From an uncultured Shinella sp. (lineage in GTDB: Bacteria > Pseudomonadota > Alphaproteobacteria > Rhizobiales > Rhizobiaceae), in contig CAMLOC010000271.1 of NCBI GenBank assembly GCA_946481465.1, forward strand, positions 1-5,808: a stretch of 5,808 bases of DNA, in the 5' to 3' direction. This document shows positions 5,639 through 5,808 of this stretch, in pieces. The notes beneath the pieces were generated by a model. It worked only from the letters and a program-made list of their open reading frames with translations. It did no database searches and was not told the DNA's origin. The position numbers were made by a program, and so were the translations under genes. The first letter of the stretch is position 1. Every line of letters begins with the position of its first letter.

Positions 5639-5808
5639 TCACGCTATCGTCAAGCCCGGCAAAAGGCGCTGGCGATGCGGCTTCAGTCCGCGCTCGGCAG
5701 CCGGCAACGAGGCCAGCCGGCCTGTAAAGCCGTGGACACGGTCGGCAATCGACCGCAGGTCGTCATCGTTGAGCGCTGTAGAGTTCCACTTCCAGCCGAC
5801 TCCGTTCT
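5639..5808 (-). CDS. Unrecognised open frame entering from the right edge (C-terminal 55 residues)
   Basis: A leftward frame is open from the edge to a TGA at 5639-5641. It reads NGVGWKWNSTALNDDDLRSI and then ADRVHGFTGRLASLPAAERG, ending PGLTIA. Composition is soluble and protein-like, with a DDDLRSIADRVHGF stretch likely to be helical, and about three quarters of third codon positions are G or C. That is lower than it looks in the neighbouring genes. I do not recognise a family. A second leftward frame ends nearby with FAGLDDSVIGKFD and a stop at 5622-5624, so a frameshifted gene remnant is also possible. If real, it lies just upstream of the CNNM/CorC promoter in the same direction. Confidence 0.3.
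   Translation of the reverse strand, partial: NGVGWKWNSTALNDDDLRSIADRVHGFTGRLASLPAAERGLKPHRQRLLPGLTIA

Overview
The window is GC-rich, densely packed DNA of alphaproteobacterial type. The protein sequences read like Rhizobiaceae (Rhizobium, Agrobacterium, Sinorhizobium or Shinella group). That placement rests on recalled family resemblance and base composition, not on a search. I see no rRNA, tRNA, CRISPR array, insertion sequence or prophage.

Left part (1-1880). The N-terminal 333 residues of an ABC exporter run leftward off the edge. A gap of about 420 bases separates it from a rightward trmL, a tRNA wobble-position 2'-O-methyltransferase. The gap contains a short leftward ORF of 18 codons with an excellent Shine-Dalgarno sequence. 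It lies upstream of the exporter and is a candidate leader peptide, followed by a stretch that could fold in two exclusive ways.

Centre (1927-4237). This is a compact redox-stress module. A leftward two-gene operon encodes an NADPH-dependent FMN reductase-family flavoprotein and a 12-helix MFS transporter, with a 4-base ATGA overlap. It is divergent from soxR, whose product keeps all four cluster cysteines and the DNA-binding half. Between them is a perfect 18-bp palindrome, CCTCAACTTAAGTTGAGG, closely matching the enterobacterial sox box. It sits inside a 19-bp promoter spacer facing the reductase, the overlong spacer typical of MerR-family activation. The soxR promoter reads the other way through the same bases, so SoxR should activate the operon and repress itself. 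No SoxS is present, so this looks like a direct-acting SoxR circuit that pairs a flavoenzyme with a probable efflux pump against redox-cycling compounds.

Right part (4257-5808). A leftward CNNM/CorC (HlyC) family membrane protein with DUF21, a CBS pair and a C-terminal transporter-associated domain converges on soxR. It appears to start at TTG and has a good promoter 60-90 bases upstream. The last 170 bases hold an unrecognised open frame entering from the right edge, possibly the tail of a leftward gene.

The genes are mostly ordinary core or accessory genes. The parts most worth a second look are the sox intergenic region and the exporter leader.
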